Origin: Escherichia coli
GTDB taxonomy: Bacteria; Pseudomonadota; Gammaproteobacteria; Enterobacterales; Enterobacteriaceae
Reading direction: 5' to 3'
Length of the DNA: 64,000 nt
Assembly (NCBI RefSeq): GCF_011881725.1
Contig: NZ_JAATUR010000002.1
Location: 116,163-180,162, forward strand
Part shown: positions 30,560 through 41,157 of the stretch, piece after piece
Layout of the letters: each line of letters opens with the position of its first letter
Position numbering within the stretch: the stretch's first letter is position 1
The notes under the pieces: generated by a model
The model's database searches: none
Told to the model about the DNA's origin: nothing
The model's input: only the letters and a program-made list of their open reading frames with translations
Position numbers and translations under genes: made by a program

Positions 30560-31222
30560 TCAGGAAGACGGTTGTTTTTCCGCCCATTGCAGGAAGGTAT
30601 TTCGTGTTTGTGGGTCAGCCAGTTTAAACCAATACTTCAGCCGTTGTTCTGTGAGTACCTGAGACTGCGGTGGAATGGCATCCAGTTCAGAAACACCAGA
30701 AAGCAGTGTACTGTCATCTGCCATCATGGTGGCAAATTGCGGTAGTGAAGCGCGTTTCGCGGATTTGTTATAGCGTTCAACCTCGATCTCATAATCAATC
30801 GTTTTTGCGGTTGAGGTAATGGCGAGAATATCCAGCTTAACCGGAATCGGCGTCGCATCGCCATCTAACAATTCCAGGTTCGGCGCAGCGTCAAAATGGT
30901 TAGCTTCTCGTTCATTCTCCAGGCGAGGGAGACGAAAATTCACCTGGCTAATGAGCTGGGTATTAAAACTAACGACCAGCGGTGGGGAGATATAAAGCCG
31001 TTCTTCATTATTGGAAAGATGTATCGTTTTCTCAACGCGAAACACTAATTGATGTGGTCCATTATCCAGTTCAATGCTGTCTGCTCCGCGGAGTAGAGAG
31101 CTGGAAACCTTCTTGCCGTCGAGTACCAGTAGATCGACATCGCTGGACAATCGCAATGTGGTGGCAAAAACAGATACCGGCAAACATAATGCAATCAAGG
31201 TGGTCACGATGCCGGTTCTCAT
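30560..31222 (-). CDS. yccT: Periplasmic curli inhibitor CsgI (YccT)
   Basis: This 220-residue DUF2057 protein has a clear signal peptide ([20 protein letters not shown], cleavage near residue 20) and no other membrane segment, so it is periplasmic. K-12 and Salmonella work describe it as CsgI, which interferes with CsgA polymerisation and lowers extracellular curli. The sequence shows only the DUF2057 beta-rich domain; its function comes from published work. It is followed by mgsA on the same strand but probably has its own promoter. Confidence 0.92.
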   Translation of the reverse strand: MRTGIVTTLIALCLPVSVFATTLRLSSDVDLLVLDGKKVSSSLLRGADSIELDNGPHQLVFRVEKTIHLSNNEERLYISPPLVVSFNTQLISQVNFRLPRLENEREANHFDAAPNLELLDGDATPIPVKLDILAITSTAKTIDYEIEVERYNKSAKRASLPQFATMMADDSTLLSGVSELDAIPPQSQVLTEQRLKYWFKLADPQTRNTFLQWAEKQPSS

Positions 31223-31394
31223 AGGTTGCTCCTGTCTAAAGACCGCCTGAATAATAATGTGTCAAAATTTTTCTTTAATCATACTTACTAACATATAGAC
31301 ATATTTCCTGTTTTTGCTCTCATTCATTCGTATTAGCTGCATGGTTGGCGTGTCGGCTTTGTCGTACACTTTGCTAAACAGTCTGGAGGAAATG

Positions 31395-31808
31395 ATGAAA
31401 GAAACCGATATTGCAGGCATTTTAACGTCCACACATACTATTGCGCTGGTGGGGGCAAGCGACAAACCCGATCGTCCTAGCTATCGCGTGATGAAATATC
31501 TGCTCGATCAGGGCTATCACGTTATTCCAGTCTCACCAAAGGTCGCCGGTAAAACGCTGTTAGGTCAGCAAGGTTACGGCACGCTGGCCGAGGTTCCGGA
31601 AAAAGTGGATATGGTTGATGTGTTCCGTAATTCAGAAGCCGCATGGGGCGTGGCGCAGGAGGCGATCGCTATTGGTGCGAAAACCTTATGGATGCAACTG
31701 GGTGTGATAAATGAACAGGCGGCAGTGCTGGCGCGTGATGCTGGGTTAAACGTAGTGATGGATCGCTGCCCGGCGATTGAGATCCCTCGTCTGGGCCTGG
31801 CTAAATAA
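31395..31808 (+). CDS. yccU: CoA-binding domain protein YccU
   Basis: YccU is a 137-residue cytoplasmic Rossmann-fold protein of the CoA-binding family, with the glycine-rich entry [15 protein letters not shown] and the [12 protein letters not shown] second strand. Its substrate and role are not established. GGAGG at 31385-31389 favours the ATG at 31395 (MKETDIAG); a preceding ATG at 31392 is also possible. The frame continues upstream, but without ribosome-binding signals. It is convergent with hspQ. Confidence 0.93.
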   Translation: MKETDIAGILTSTHTIALVGASDKPDRPSYRVMKYLLDQGYHVIPVSPKVAGKTLLGQQGYGTLAEVPEKVDMVDVFRNSEAAWGVAQEAIAIGAKTLWMQLGVINEQAAVLARDAGLNVVMDRCPAIEIPRLGLAK

Positions 31809-31845
31809 AAAATCCCCGGAGGGCAAAACCTTCCGGGGATTTGTT
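31806..31845. terminator. Bidirectional terminator between yccU and hspQ
   Basis: AATCCCCGGA (31811-31820) pairs with TCCGGGGATT (31832-31841). The minus strand has a T-rich run beyond the stem and the plus strand has TTTGTT, so it can serve both genes. Confidence 0.85.
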
Positions 31846-31851
31846 CAGGGA

Positions 31852-32226
<375 letters not shown>

Positions 32227-33417
32227 TTACATGACGCGACAGGCAAACCCTTTCAGATACAGCCCTTCCGGGTAGGTAGCGATCACCGGATGATCGGCGG
32301 CCTGACGGAACTGCTCTATAAATTGTATATCACGACCGGCATCAATTGCGGCATCCGCGATGATTTTCTGAAATAAATCGCTGGTCATCAGGCCGGAACA
32401 TGAGAAAGTCAGGAGAACTCCGCCCTCATTCAACAGCTGAATGGCCAGCATGTTGATGTCTTTATAGCCACGGCATGCGCCCATCAACTGGCTTTTATTC
32501 TCAACAAACTTCGGCGGATCCATCACAATAACGTCAAATTTTTCACCGCGATCGCGATAGGTACGCAGCAATTTAAAGACGTCATCACGGACAAACTCAG
32601 CCTTGCTCAGATCCAGCTTGTTCAGCTCAACGTTCTGCCGTGCAATATCCAGGGCTTCCTGTGAAGTATCAACGCTGACTACCTGACTGCATCCGCCCAT
32701 TAATGCTGAAACGGCGAAACCGCCGGTATAGGAGAAACAGTTCAGTACGCGTTTATTTTCAACATAGCGGCGGGTAGCCAGACGGCTGTCACGCTGGTCC
32801 AGGTAGTAGCCTGTTTTGTGGCCGTGTTGAATGTCCACCAGCAGCTTCATACCGTGTTCTTCAATCGGTAGTAGGGTAGGCGGCAGCTCGCCGGTAACGG
32901 GCCCCTGGGTCAGTTCCATTCCTTCTTTTTTACGAACAGCAACGTCGCTGCGGTCGTAAATTGCGCATTCCGGATAGAGCGTTTGCAGGGCGCTAATTAA
33001 CGCTGCGCGCTGATACTCTGCACCAGCACTCAGGAGTTGCAGTACCAGAAAATTGCCGAAGCGATCGATAGTAATACCTGGCAGGCCATCAGATTCGCCA
33101 GCGATTAAACGATAGCTGTCGAGACCATCTTTTTTCGCCAGCCAGTCGCGCCACTTTTGCGCCTGTTGTAAACGGCGAGTAAAAAAGGCAATGTCGATGG
33201 ATTCAGACGGGTCAAACGTCCAGACGCGCGCACGGATTTGCGATGCTGGCGAATAAGCGCCGCGTGCTAACCATTTTCCCTGATGATCAACAATATCGAT
33301 GGTTTCACCGAGGCTGGCTTTACCTTCCATCCGGGCAACGGCCCCGGAAAAGACCCACGGATGGCGACGAAGTAATGATTTTTCGCGCCCTTTGGCTAAC
33401 ACTAAACGTACACTCAT
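32227..33417 (-). CDS. rlmI: 23S rRNA m5C1962 methyltransferase RlmI
   Basis: RlmI methylates C5 of cytosine 1962 in 23S rRNA using SAM. The 396-residue protein has an N-terminal PUA RNA-binding domain (about 1-75, starting [26 protein letters not shown]), a small [27 protein letters not shown] bridging region, and a Rossmann methyltransferase domain with [11 protein letters not shown] and MDPPKF motifs. It is divergent from acyP, with a 94-base gap, and ends immediately before the hspQ promoter. Confidence 0.96.
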   Translation of the reverse strand: MSVRLVLAKGREKSLLRRHPWVFSGAVARMEGKASLGETIDIVDHQGKWLARGAYSPASQIRARVWTFDPSESIDIAFFTRRLQQAQKWRDWLAKKDGLDSYRLIAGESDGLPGITIDRFGNFLVLQLLSAGAEYQRAALISALQTLYPECAIYDRSDVAVRKKEGMELTQGPVTGELPPTLLPIEEHGMKLLVDIQHGHKTGYYLDQRDSRLATRRYVENKRVLNCFSYTGGFAVSALMGGCSQVVSVDTSQEALDIARQNVELNKLDLSKAEFVRDDVFKLLRTYRDRGEKFDVIVMDPPKFVENKSQLMGACRGYKDINMLAIQLLNEGGVLLTFSCSGLMTSDLFQKIIADAAIDAGRDIQFIEQFRQAADHPVIATYPEGLYLKGFACRVM

Positions 33418-33511
33418 AATTTACTTTTCTGTCGATGCAAAGAAATGGGCGCCATTGTCCGGAGTTTTCCATGGATTTGCAACGCGTCCATTAAGGATAA
33501 GGAGAGCAGCA

Positions 33512-33790
33512 ATGTCGAAAGTCTGCATAATTGCCTGGGTTTACGGGCGAGTTCAGGGGGTAGGATTTCGCTATACCACCCAGTACGAAGCGAAAAGACT
33601 GGGGTTAACCGGTTACGCCAAAAATCTTGACGATGGCAGCGTGGAAGTGGTTGCCTGCGGTGAAGAAGGGCAGGTGGAAAAATTAATGCAGTGGTTAAAG
33701 AGCGGCGGCCCGCGTTCAGCGCGTGTGGAACGGGTGCTCAGCGAGCCGCATCATCCCTCCGGGGAGTTAACGGATTTTCGTATCCGTTAA
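33512..33790 (+). CDS. yccX: Acylphosphatase
   Basis: This 92-residue protein is a classic acylphosphatase, hydrolysing carboxyl-phosphate bonds such as acetyl-phosphate. The catalytic Arg20 lies in GRVQGVGFR and Asn38 in [13 protein letters not shown]. The ATG at 33512 follows AAGGAGAGCAGC; the frame is open a further 71 codons upstream, but that part lies opposite rlmI and in the promoter gap. Its 3' end overlaps convergent tusE by four bases. Also called acyP. Confidence 0.96.
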   Translation: MSKVCIIAWVYGRVQGVGFRYTTQYEAKRLGLTGYAKNLDDGSVEVVACGEEGQVEKLMQWLKSGGPRSARVERVLSEPHHPSGELTDFRIR

Positions 33791-34116
33791 ATGCATTTTA
33801 CCGGTTTAGGCAGGCCAGCAATTTTGGTGGCTTGCTTTGCCGGGCCTTTCGGAAACAGTCGGTACAGATAGCGGCTATTGCCTTTCTCTTCACCAAATTT
33901 ATTCGCCATCGCTTTAACCAGCATACGAATCGCCGGAGAGGTATTAAACTCCAGGTAGAAGTCACGCACGAAGCGCACCACTTCCCAGTGTTCTGGCGAA
34001 AGTGTAATACCTTCGTTCTCTGCAATGACCACCGCCAGTGGTTCGCTCCACTGACTACTCTCTTTGAGATAGCCTTCGGTATCGGTTTCTATCTCGTTAC
34101 CTTCAAACATCAGCAT
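33787..34116 (-). CDS. tusE: Sulfur transfer protein TusE
   Basis: TusE receives persulfide sulfur from TusBCD and passes it to MnmA for 2-thiouridine formation in tRNA wobble positions. The 109-residue DsrC-family protein has the conserved tail GLPKPVKCI with the acceptor Cys108 as the penultimate residue. The body includes the [15 protein letters not shown] helix. It is monocistronic, convergent with acyP and downstream of yccA's terminator. Confidence 0.96.
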   Translation of the reverse strand: MLMFEGNEIETDTEGYLKESSQWSEPLAVVIAENEGITLSPEHWEVVRFVRDFYLEFNTSPAIRMLVKAMANKFGEEKGNSRYLYRLFPKGPAKQATKIAGLPKPVKCI

Positions 34117-34154
34117 AATGATTTACTACCTTAGTCAGACTGGCTGCAGTGTAA

Positions 34155-34186
34155 CAAAAAACAAAGCCCCGCATAAAGCGGGGCTC
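34155..34186 (-). terminator. Terminator of yccA
   Basis: AGCCCCGC (34165-34172) pairs with GCGGGGCT (34178-34185). On the minus strand the stem is followed by TTGTTTTTTG, a strong intrinsic terminator for yccA. Confidence 0.88.
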
Positions 34187-34207
34187 GGAAAGAGATAGTG
34201 GGAGAGA

Positions 34208-34867
34208 TTAATCGCGGCTGGCGAAGCCCAGAATGCTCAACAGGCTGACGAAGATGTTATACAGCGACACATACAGGCTCACCGTGGCACGAATATAGTT
34301 CGTTTCACCGCCGTGGATGATATTGCTGGTTTCAAACAAAATTGCGCCAGAGGAGATCAGAATGAAGACCGCGCTGATCGCCAGATGCAGGGCAGGCAGT
34401 TGCAGGAAGATATTCGCTACCATCCCGATCAGGACAACAACAATACCTGCCATCAGCATACCGCCGAGGAACGACATATCTTTACGAGTGGTCAGCACAT
34501 ACGCAGAGCAGCAGAAGAATACTAATGCCGTACCGCCCAACGCCATGGCAATTACGTCACCCATTCCGGCAGACAGATAAGTGTTCAGAATTGGCCCGAG
34601 GATATAACCCAGAAAACCGGTAAACGCGAACGCGGAGATAATGCCGGTCGGCTTATTCGCCGTTTTATAGGTCAGGAACATCAAACCATACATACCCACC
34701 AGCGTCAGAATCAGTCCCGGAGATGGCAGCATCAGAACCGTACTGGCCGTCGCGGTAATCGCCGAAAAGGCCAGTGTCAGGCTCAGCAGAAAATAAGTAT
34801 TACGCAGCACCTTATGGGTACTAAGCAGCGATGTACGGTCATGTGAAGAACTAACAATACGATCCAT
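34208..34867 (-). CDS. yccA: FtsH modulator YccA (BAX inhibitor-1 family)
   Basis: YccA is a 219-residue inner-membrane protein of the BI-1/TMBIM family with seven hydrophobic segments. It is a substrate and modulator of the membrane protease FtsH and protects SecY from degradation when the translocon is jammed. The N-terminal tail of about 25 polar residues is used by FtsH to grip the protein. The gene stands alone, with a terminator after it and about 200 bases to the serT tRNA. Confidence 0.95.
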   Translation of the reverse strand: MDRIVSSSHDRTSLLSTHKVLRNTYFLLSLTLAFSAITATASTVLMLPSPGLILTLVGMYGLMFLTYKTANKPTGIISAFAFTGFLGYILGPILNTYLSAGMGDVIAMALGGTALVFFCCSAYVLTTRKDMSFLGGMLMAGIVVVLIGMVANIFLQLPALHLAISAVFILISSGAILFETSNIIHGGETNYIRATVSLYVSLYNIFVSLLSILGFASRD

Positions 34868-35020
34868 TGAGTCACTCTCTATGACAGATGTAATTAATGA
34901 AGCAGCATAATGATAATGCCGAAAGCTACCCAGAGATTTTACCCATCTTTACGCATTTGATCTGGAACAGGTTTAGCAGAGGATGGTAAGGCACTGAGTT
35001 TGGTATAGCATTTTGACAGG

Positions 35021-35056
35021 CAAAAGAAAAAGGGGTTAGCATTTAGCTAACCCCTT
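35021..35056 (-). terminator. Terminator of serT
   Basis: AGGGGTTAGC (35031-35040) pairs with GCTAACCCCT (35046-35055). On the minus strand the stem is followed by TTTTTCTTTTG, just past the tRNA 3' end. Confidence 0.88.
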
Positions 35057-35064
35057 ATCTTATT

Positions 35065-35152
35065 TGGCGGAAGCGCAGAGATTCGAACTCTGGAACCCTT
35101 TCGGGTCGCCGGTTTTCAAGACCGGTGCCTTCAACCGCTCGGCCACACTTCC
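35065..35152 (-). tRNA. serT: tRNA-Ser (anticodon TGA)
   Basis: The 88-base gene reads leftward from GGAAGTGTGG to a genomically encoded CCA end. The acceptor arm GGAAGTG pairs with CGCTTCC. The anticodon loop CTTGAAA gives TGA, decoding UCA and UCG. A long variable arm (GCGACCCGAAAGGGTTC) marks a class II serine tRNA, and GTTCGAATC is the T loop. This is E. coli serT, at its K-12 position between yccA and hyaA. Confidence 0.97.
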
Positions 35153-35164
35153 GGAATGACGCGA

Positions 35165-35193
35165 ACTATAAACATCCCGATGCGTCGTGTAAA
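35165..35193 (-). promoter_or_regulatory. serT promoter
   Basis: On the minus strand, TTTACA (35193-35188) and TATAGT (35170-35165) are separated by exactly 17 bases, ending 12 bases before the tRNA 5' end. A GC-rich CGCG discriminator follows, typical of stringently controlled stable-RNA promoters. Confidence 0.8.
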
Positions 35194-35556
35194 CCCCCAA
35201 TTTGTTTGTTTGCTTGAAAAACAGACAAACGTGTGTTGATAGCGTGAAAAAACAGCAATTTGGACATTCTCTCGCCATAAAAATTGGCTCGTAATCCTCT
35301 TGCGCTAAACCTTAAGGAAAATAAGGTCCATTTATATCGCTAAAAGACAAATCCACATGGTTTGTGTTGTTTTGTGCAAAGGTTTCACTACGCTCTATTA
35401 ACACTACTTTCTGGCGACGTGTGCCAGTGCAGAAGGATGAGCTTTCGTTTTCAACATCTCACGTAAAACGATGGTTTGCCTTGCTACAGGGACGTCGCTT
35501 GCCGACCATAAGCGCCCGGCGTCCTGCTGGTGTCGCAAGGAGAAGAGACGTGCGAT
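35194..35556 (+). promoter_or_regulatory. hyaA: hyaA upstream region
   Basis: This 363-base stretch without a gene should carry the anaerobic hya promoter controlled by ArcA, AppY and IscR in K-12. I see AT-rich tracts (35200-35400) but cannot assign single operators with confidence. The ribosome-binding site AAGGAGAAGAG lies just upstream of the hyaA start. Confidence 0.55.
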
Positions 35557-36675
35557 ATGAATAATGAGGAAACGTTTTACCAGGCCATGCGGCGTCAGGG
35601 AGTTACCCGACGCAGTTTTCTCAAATACTGCAGCCTGGCTGCCACCTCGCTGGGATTAGGCGCGGGGATGGCTCCAAAGATTGCCTGGGCGCTGGAGAAT
35701 AAACCGCGCATTCCGGTGGTGTGGATCCACGGTCTGGAATGCACCTGCTGTACCGAATCTTTTATCCGCTCCGCTCATCCACTGGCGAAGGACGTCATTC
35801 TTTCCCTTATTTCCCTCGATTACGACGATACCCTGATGGCTGCCGCCGGAACCCAGGCGGAAGAAGTCTTTGAAGACATCATCACGCAATACAATGGCAA
35901 ATATATCCTCGCAGTAGAAGGTAACCCACCGCTGGGCGAGCAGGGGATGTTCTGTATCAGCAGCGGTCGACCGTTTATTGAGAAACTCAAACGTGCAGCT
36001 GCCGGCGCCAGTGCGATAATCGCATGGGGAACTTGCGCTTCCTGGGGCTGCGTTCAGGCCGCGCGGCCTAACCCGACGCAGGCCACGCCTATCGATAAAG
36101 TCATCACCGACAAACCCATTATCAAAGTGCCTGGCTGCCCGCCGATCCCGGATGTGATGAGCGCCATCATTACCTATATGGTGACGTTCGATCGTCTGCC
36201 GGATGTCGACAGGATGGGACGTCCATTGATGTTCTATGGTCAGCGTATCCACGATAAATGCTATCGCCGTGCCCACTTCGACGCAGGTGAGTTCGTTCAA
36301 AGTTGGGACGATGACGCTGCGCGTAAAGGTTACTGCCTGTACAAAATGGGCTGCAAAGGGCCTACCACCTATAACGCCTGTTCCTCCACTCGCTGGAACG
36401 ATGGCGTTTCCTTCCCAATCCAGTCTGGTCACGGCTGCCTGGGCTGTGCGGAAAATGGTTTCTGGGATCGCGGTTCGTTCTATAGCCGTGTAGTCGATAT
36501 CCCGCAAATGGGTACCCACTCCACCGCCGATACCGTCGGCTTAACTGCGCTTGGCGTGGTGGCTGCCGCTGTTGGCGTGCATGCAGTCGCCAGCGCCGTT
36601 GACCAGCGCAGACGTCATAACCAGCAACTTGCAGAAACAGAACAACAGTCGGGCAACGAGGATAAACAGGCATGA
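35557..36675 (+). CDS. hyaA: Hydrogenase 1 small subunit
   Basis: HyaA is the electron-transfer subunit of O2-tolerant [NiFe] hydrogenase 1, holding three Fe-S clusters and facing the periplasm. The 372-residue precursor has a Tat signal (TRRSFLK with Arg18-Arg19). The proximal cluster region is CTCCTES, with the extra cysteines that confer oxygen tolerance. More cluster cysteines lie in [23 protein letters not shown] and GCLGC, and a C-terminal membrane helix (about 325-345) follows. The ATG at 35557 gives the Tat motif at the proper distance. It overlaps hyaB by four bases. Confidence 0.97.
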   Translation: MNNEETFYQAMRRQGVTRRSFLKYCSLAATSLGLGAGMAPKIAWALENKPRIPVVWIHGLECTCCTESFIRSAHPLAKDVILSLISLDYDDTLMAAAGTQAEEVFEDIITQYNGKYILAVEGNPPLGEQGMFCISSGRPFIEKLKRAAAGASAIIAWGTCASWGCVQAARPNPTQATPIDKVITDKPIIKVPGCPPIPDVMSAIITYMVTFDRLPDVDRMGRPLMFYGQRIHDKCYRRAHFDAGEFVQSWDDDAARKGYCLYKMGCKGPTTYNACSSTRWNDGVSFPIQSGHGCLGCAENGFWDRGSFYSRVVDIPQMGTHSTADTVGLTALGVVAAAVGVHAVASAVDQRRRHNQQLAETEQQSGNEDKQA

Positions 36676-38465
36676 GCACTCAGTACGAAACTCAGGGATA
36701 CACCATCAACAATGCCGGACGCCGCCTTGTGGTCGACCCGATCACACGCATTGAAGGCCATATGCGCTGTGAAGTGAATATTAACGATCAGAATGTGATA
36801 ACCAATGCTGTCTCCTGCGGCACTATGTTTCGCGGGCTGGAGATCATCCTGCAAGGCCGCGATCCGCGTGATGCCTGGGCGTTTGTTGAACGTATCTGCG
36901 GCGTCTGCACTGGCGTACACGCTCTGGCTTCGGTTTACGCCATCGAAGATGCCATCGGTATTAAAGTGCCGGACAACGCCAATATTATCCGCAATATTAT
37001 GCTGGCGACGCTCTGGTGCCACGATCACCTGGTGCATTTCTATCAGCTGGCTGGGATGGACTGGATCGACGTGTTAGATGCGCTGAAAGCCGATCCGCGC
37101 AAAACGTCTGAACTGGCGCAAAGTCTCTCCTCGTGGCCGAAATCGTCTCCTGGCTATTTCTTTGATGTGCAAAACCGACTGAAGAAATTTGTTGAAGGTG
37201 GGCAGTTAGGGATCTTCCGCAACGGTTACTGGGGCCATCCACAATATAAACTGCCGCCAGAAGCCAACCTGATGGGCTTTGCTCACTATCTTGAAGCTCT
37301 CGACTTCCAGCGCGAAATTGTCAAAATCCACGCGGTCTTCGGCGGTAAAAACCCTCATCCAAACTGGATTGTCGGCGGAATGCCGTGCGCCATTAATATT
37401 GACGAAAGCGGCGCGGTCGGGGCGGTCAATATGGAACGCCTGAACCTGGTGCAGTCGATCATTACCCGTACGGCTGACTTCATTAACAACGTAATGATCC
37501 CCGACGCCTTAGCCATCGGCCAGTTCAACAAACCGTGGAGTGAGATCGGCACTGGTCTTTCGGATAAATGCGTCCTCAGCTACGGCGCGTTCCCGGATAT
37601 TGCCAACGACTTTGGTGAGAAAAGTCTGCTGATGCCTGGTGGCGCGGTGATTAACGGCGACTTTAAAAACGTGCTGCCAGTCGACTTAGTGGATCCACAG
37701 CAGGTGCAGGAGTTTGTCGATCACGCCTGGTATCGTTATCCCGACGATCGGGTCGGGCGTCATCCGTTCGATGGTATCACTGATCCGTGGTACAACCCGG
37801 GTGATGTCAAAGGCAGCGACACCAACATTCAGCAACTGAATGAACAGGAACGCTACTCGTGGATCAAAGCGCCACGCTGGCGCGGTCATGCGATGGAAGT
37901 GGGGCCGCTGGCGCGCACGTTAATCGCCTACCATAAAGGCGATGCTGCGACCGTTGAGTCGGTCGATCGCATGATGTCGGCGTTGAACCTGCCGCTTTCC
38001 GGCATCCAGTCGACTTTGGGGCGCATTTTGTGCCGCGCGCACGAAGCGCAGTGGGCCGCAAGTAAGTTGCAATACTTCTTCGACAAGCTGATGACCAACC
38101 TGAAAAATGGCAATCTCGCCACCGCCTCCACTGAAAAATGGGAGCCTGCAACCTGGCCGACAGAGTGCCGTGGTGTCGGCTTTACCGAAGCGCCGCGCGG
38201 AGCGTTAGGCCATTGGGCCGCCATTCGCGATGGCAAAATTGATCTCTACCAGTGCGTGGTGCCGACTACCTGGAACGCCAGCCCGCGCGATCCCAAAGGG
38301 CAAATTGGTGCCTATGAAGCGGCGCTGATGAACACCAAAATGGCTATTCCTGAACAGCCGCTGGAAATCCTACGTACTTTGCACAGCTTTGACCCATGTC
38401 TCGCCTGTTCAACACATGTGCTGGGCGACGACGGTAGCGAGCTGATCTCCGTGCAGGTGCGTTAA
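36672..38465 (+). CDS. hyaB: Hydrogenase 1 large subunit
   Basis: HyaB carries the [NiFe] active site that oxidises H2. The 597-residue protein has the N-terminal nickel motif [10 protein letters not shown] and the C-terminal motif DPCLACSTH, whose cysteines bind the metals. The 15-residue tail after the histidine ([15 protein letters not shown]) is removed by HyaD after nickel insertion. It has no signal of its own and travels through Tat bound to HyaA. It is the second gene of hyaABCDEF. Confidence 0.98.
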   Translation: MSTQYETQGYTINNAGRRLVVDPITRIEGHMRCEVNINDQNVITNAVSCGTMFRGLEIILQGRDPRDAWAFVERICGVCTGVHALASVYAIEDAIGIKVPDNANIIRNIMLATLWCHDHLVHFYQLAGMDWIDVLDALKADPRKTSELAQSLSSWPKSSPGYFFDVQNRLKKFVEGGQLGIFRNGYWGHPQYKLPPEANLMGFAHYLEALDFQREIVKIHAVFGGKNPHPNWIVGGMPCAINIDESGAVGAVNMERLNLVQSIITRTADFINNVMIPDALAIGQFNKPWSEIGTGLSDKCVLSYGAFPDIANDFGEKSLLMPGGAVINGDFKNVLPVDLVDPQQVQEFVDHAWYRYPDDRVGRHPFDGITDPWYNPGDVKGSDTNIQQLNEQERYSWIKAPRWRGHAMEVGPLARTLIAYHKGDAATVESVDRMMSALNLPLSGIQSTLGRILCRAHEAQWAASKLQYFFDKLMTNLKNGNLATASTEKWEPATWPTECRGVGFTEAPRGALGHWAAIRDGKIDLYQCVVPTTWNASPRDPKGQIGAYEAALMNTKMAIPEQPLEILRTLHSFDPCLACSTHVLGDDGSELISVQVR

Positions 38466-38483
38466 CAGCGAAGGAGAATCATC

Positions 38484-39191
38484 ATGCAACAGAAAAGCGA
38501 CAACGTTGTCAGTCACTATGTCTTTGAAGCGCCCGTGCGGATATGGCACTGGCTGACGGTGCTGTGCATGGCAGTGTTGATGGTCACCGGTTACTTTATC
38601 GGCAAGCCGCTGCCTTCGGTCAGCGGTGAGGCGACGTATCTGTTCTATATGGGTTACATCAGGTTAATTCACTTCAGCGCCGGGATGATTTTTACCGTGA
38701 TATTACTGATGCGGATCTACTGGGCATTTGTCGGTAATCACTACTCACGCGAGCTGTTCATCGTGCCAGTGTGGCGAAAAAGCTGGTGGCTGGGCGTGTG
38801 GTATGAAATCCGCTGGTATCTGTTTCTGGCAAAACGTCCGAGTGCCGATATAGGCCATAACCCCATCGCCCAGGCCGCGATGTTCGGCTATTTCCTGATG
38901 TCGGTCTTTATGATCATCACCGGTTTTGCGCTGTACAGCGAACACAGCCAGTACGCTATTTTTGCGCCGTTCCGTTATGTGGTGGAATTTTTCTACTGGA
39001 CGGGCGGCAACTCAATGGACATTCACAGCTGGCATCGGCTGGGGATGTGGCTGATTGGCGCGTTTGTGATCGGCCATGTGTACATGGCGCTGCGTGAAGA
39101 CATCATGTCCGACGACACGGTGATCTCCACCATGGTCAACGGCTACCGTAGCCACAAATTTGGCAAAATAAGTAACAAGGAGCGTTCATGA
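38484..39191 (+). CDS. hyaC: Hydrogenase 1 b-type cytochrome subunit
   Basis: HyaC anchors the hydrogenase in the inner membrane and passes electrons from HyaAB to quinone. The 235-residue protein has four hydrophobic segments with haem-ligand histidines, notably in VRIWHWLTV near the N terminus, LIHFSAGM, and HSWHRLGMW toward the C terminus. It begins 18 bases after hyaB behind GAAGGAGAATC and overlaps hyaD by four bases. Confidence 0.97.
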   Translation: MQQKSDNVVSHYVFEAPVRIWHWLTVLCMAVLMVTGYFIGKPLPSVSGEATYLFYMGYIRLIHFSAGMIFTVILLMRIYWAFVGNHYSRELFIVPVWRKSWWLGVWYEIRWYLFLAKRPSADIGHNPIAQAAMFGYFLMSVFMIITGFALYSEHSQYAIFAPFRYVVEFFYWTGGNSMDIHSWHRLGMWLIGAFVIGHVYMALREDIMSDDTVISTMVNGYRSHKFGKISNKERS

Positions 39192-39775
39192 GCGAGCAAC
39201 GCGTGGTGGTAATGGGGCTGGGCAACCTGCTGTGGGCTGATGAAGGCTTCGGCGTGCGGGTAGCGGAACGGTTGTATGCCCATTACCACTGGCCCGAAGA
39301 AGTGGAAATTGTTGATGGCGGCACTCAGGCACTGAACTTGCTGGGCTATGTCGAAAGCGCCAGCCATCTGTTGATTCTCGATGCCATTGATTACGGGCTG
39401 GAACCCGGAACGTTACGAACGTATGCCGGAGAGCGCATTCCGGCCTATCTCAGCGCGAAGAAAATGAGCCTGCACCAGAACAGTTTCTCCGAAGTGCTGG
39501 CGCTGGCAGATATCCGCGGACATCTGCCGGCACATATTGCCCTCGTCGGTCTGCAACCGGCAATGCTGGACGACTACGGCGGCAGCCTGAGCGAACTGGC
39601 GCGGGAGCAACTGCCCGCCGCGGAACAGGCGGCGCTGGCGCAGCTGGCTGAGTGGGGCGTTGTACCGCAACCGGCTGTTGAATCGCGCTGTCTCAATTAT
39701 GACTGCCTGTCGATGGAGAATTACGAAGGCGTGCGTTTGCGTCAGTATCGGATGACGCTGGAGGAGCAGGGATGA
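39188..39775 (+). CDS. hyaD: Hydrogenase 1 maturation endopeptidase
   Basis: HyaD is the specific nickel-sensing protease that cuts the C-terminal tail of pre-HyaB. The 195-residue protein has the [15 protein letters not shown] motif with the metal-binding Glu near residue 16 and a second acidic ligand in [10 protein letters not shown], plus the SLHQ motif near residue 95 with the third ligand. The motifs match the HyaD/HybD/HycI family. It overlaps hyaC and hyaE by four bases each, indicating coupled translation. Confidence 0.97.
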   Translation: MSEQRVVVMGLGNLLWADEGFGVRVAERLYAHYHWPEEVEIVDGGTQALNLLGYVESASHLLILDAIDYGLEPGTLRTYAGERIPAYLSAKKMSLHQNSFSEVLALADIRGHLPAHIALVGLQPAMLDDYGGSLSELAREQLPAAEQAALAQLAEWGVVPQPAVESRCLNYDCLSMENYEGVRLRQYRMTLEEQG

Positions 39776-40170
39776 GCAACAACACGCCATTTGATACGTT
39801 GTGGCAACGAATGCTGGCGCGCGGCTGGACGCCGGTCAGTGAAACCTGTCTTGACGACTGGTTTACGCAAGCGCCAGACGGCGTGGTGCTGTTAAGCAGT
39901 GACCCAAAACGCACGCCCGAAGTCAGCGATAATCCGGTAATGATTGCCGAATTACTGCGTGAATTTCCAGACTATACATGGCAGGTCGCGATTGCCGACC
40001 TTGAGCAAAGCGAAGCCATCGGCGATCGCTTTGGGGTCTTTCGTTTTCCCGCCACCCTGGTGTTTACCGGCGGTAGCTATCGCGGTGTGCTGAATGGTAT
40101 TCACCCGTGGGCAGAACTGATAAACCTGATGCGCGGGATTGTTGAACCGCAGCAGGAGCGTGCCTCATGA
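39772..40170 (+). CDS. hyaE: Hydrogenase 1 Tat-proofreading chaperone HyaE
   Basis: HyaE is a small thioredoxin-fold protein that binds the HyaA Tat signal and delays export until assembly is complete. The 132-residue product lacks the redox CxxC motif of true thioredoxins, as is normal for HyaE. The family is recognised by the [21 protein letters not shown] region. It overlaps hyaD and hyaF by four bases each within the six-gene operon. Confidence 0.95.
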   Translation: MSNNTPFDTLWQRMLARGWTPVSETCLDDWFTQAPDGVVLLSSDPKRTPEVSDNPVMIAELLREFPDYTWQVAIADLEQSEAIGDRFGVFRFPATLVFTGGSYRGVLNGIHPWAELINLMRGIVEPQQERAS

Positions 40171-41024
40171 GCGACACCTTTTTCCATTTACTGGGACCAG
40201 GAACGCAACCTGACGATGACAGTTTCAGCATGAATCCGCTGCCGATCACCTGCCAGGTGAATGATGAACCGAGCATGGCGGCACTGGAGCAGTGTGTACA
40301 TAGCCCGCAGGTGATTGCGCTGTTAAACAAGTTGCAATATCAACTAAGCGAACGCCAGCCGCCGCTGGGCGAGGTACTGGCAATCGATCTGTTCAATCTC
40401 AACGCCGACGATCGTCACTTTATCAATACGCTTCTCGGGGAAGGGGAAGTGTCAGTGCGCATCCAGCATACTGACGGCAGTGAAAGTGAGATTCAGGAAG
40501 CCATATTTTGTGGATTATGGCGAGTGCGCAGGCGTCGTGGTGAACAGTTGCTGGAGGACAAGCTGGAGGCTGGCTGCGCACCGCTGGTGTTGTGGCAAGC
40601 AGCAACGCAAAACGCACTGCCGACGGATTCGCTGTTACCGCCACCGATTGACGGTCTGATGAATGGATTACCGCTGGCCCATGAATTGCTGGCGCATATG
40701 CGTAACCCCGACGCGCAGCCGCACAGTATTAACCTCACGCAATTACCCATCAGCGAGGCTGACCGGATTTTTCTCACCCGTCTTTGTGGGGCGGGGAATA
40801 TTCAGATTCGCACTATTGGCTATGGCGAGAGTTATATCAACGCGACAGGGTTACGCCATGTCTGGCATTTACGTTGCACGGACACCTTAAAAGGTCCGTT
40901 ACTTGAGAGTTATGAAATTTGTCCGATACCTGACGTCGTGCTGGCTGCTCCGGAAGATTTGGCAGACTCTGCACAGCGACTGGAGGAGGTGTGTCAGTGG
41001 CTGGCGGAAAGTGCAGTGACGTAA
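40167..41024 (+). CDS. hyaF: Hydrogenase 1 assembly protein HyaF
   Basis: HyaF is a 285-residue cytoplasmic accessory protein needed for maturation of the O2-tolerant hydrogenase, related to HupH/HoxQ. It has two similar halves: [24 protein letters not shown] near residue 75 and [24 protein letters not shown] near 195, suggesting an internal duplication. No cofactor-binding motif is clear. It is the last hya gene; the app promoter region follows after 133 bases. Confidence 0.94.
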   Translation: MSDTFFHLLGPGTQPDDDSFSMNPLPITCQVNDEPSMAALEQCVHSPQVIALLNKLQYQLSERQPPLGEVLAIDLFNLNADDRHFINTLLGEGEVSVRIQHTDGSESEIQEAIFCGLWRVRRRRGEQLLEDKLEAGCAPLVLWQAATQNALPTDSLLPPPIDGLMNGLPLAHELLAHMRNPDAQPHSINLTQLPISEADRIFLTRLCGAGNIQIRTIGYGESYINATGLRHVWHLRCTDTLKGPLLESYEICPIPDVVLAAPEDLADSAQRLEEVCQWLAESAVT

Positions 41025-41157
41025 AAAGACAGTAAGTATCGCTTTAAGTCTTATGTATATCGCAATCAGAGAATACCTCTGGCCGTAGAGCTTCAGGATA
41101 AAGAGGGAGATCTACCATTAACGGGTTATTTTTCTCTCTTCACCTACAGGAGTGCGC

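Noticed and set aside
35656..36519. 287-codon minus-strand frame opposite hyaA
   Set aside because: hyaA is fully conserved on the other strand; the antisense frame has no recognisable domain.
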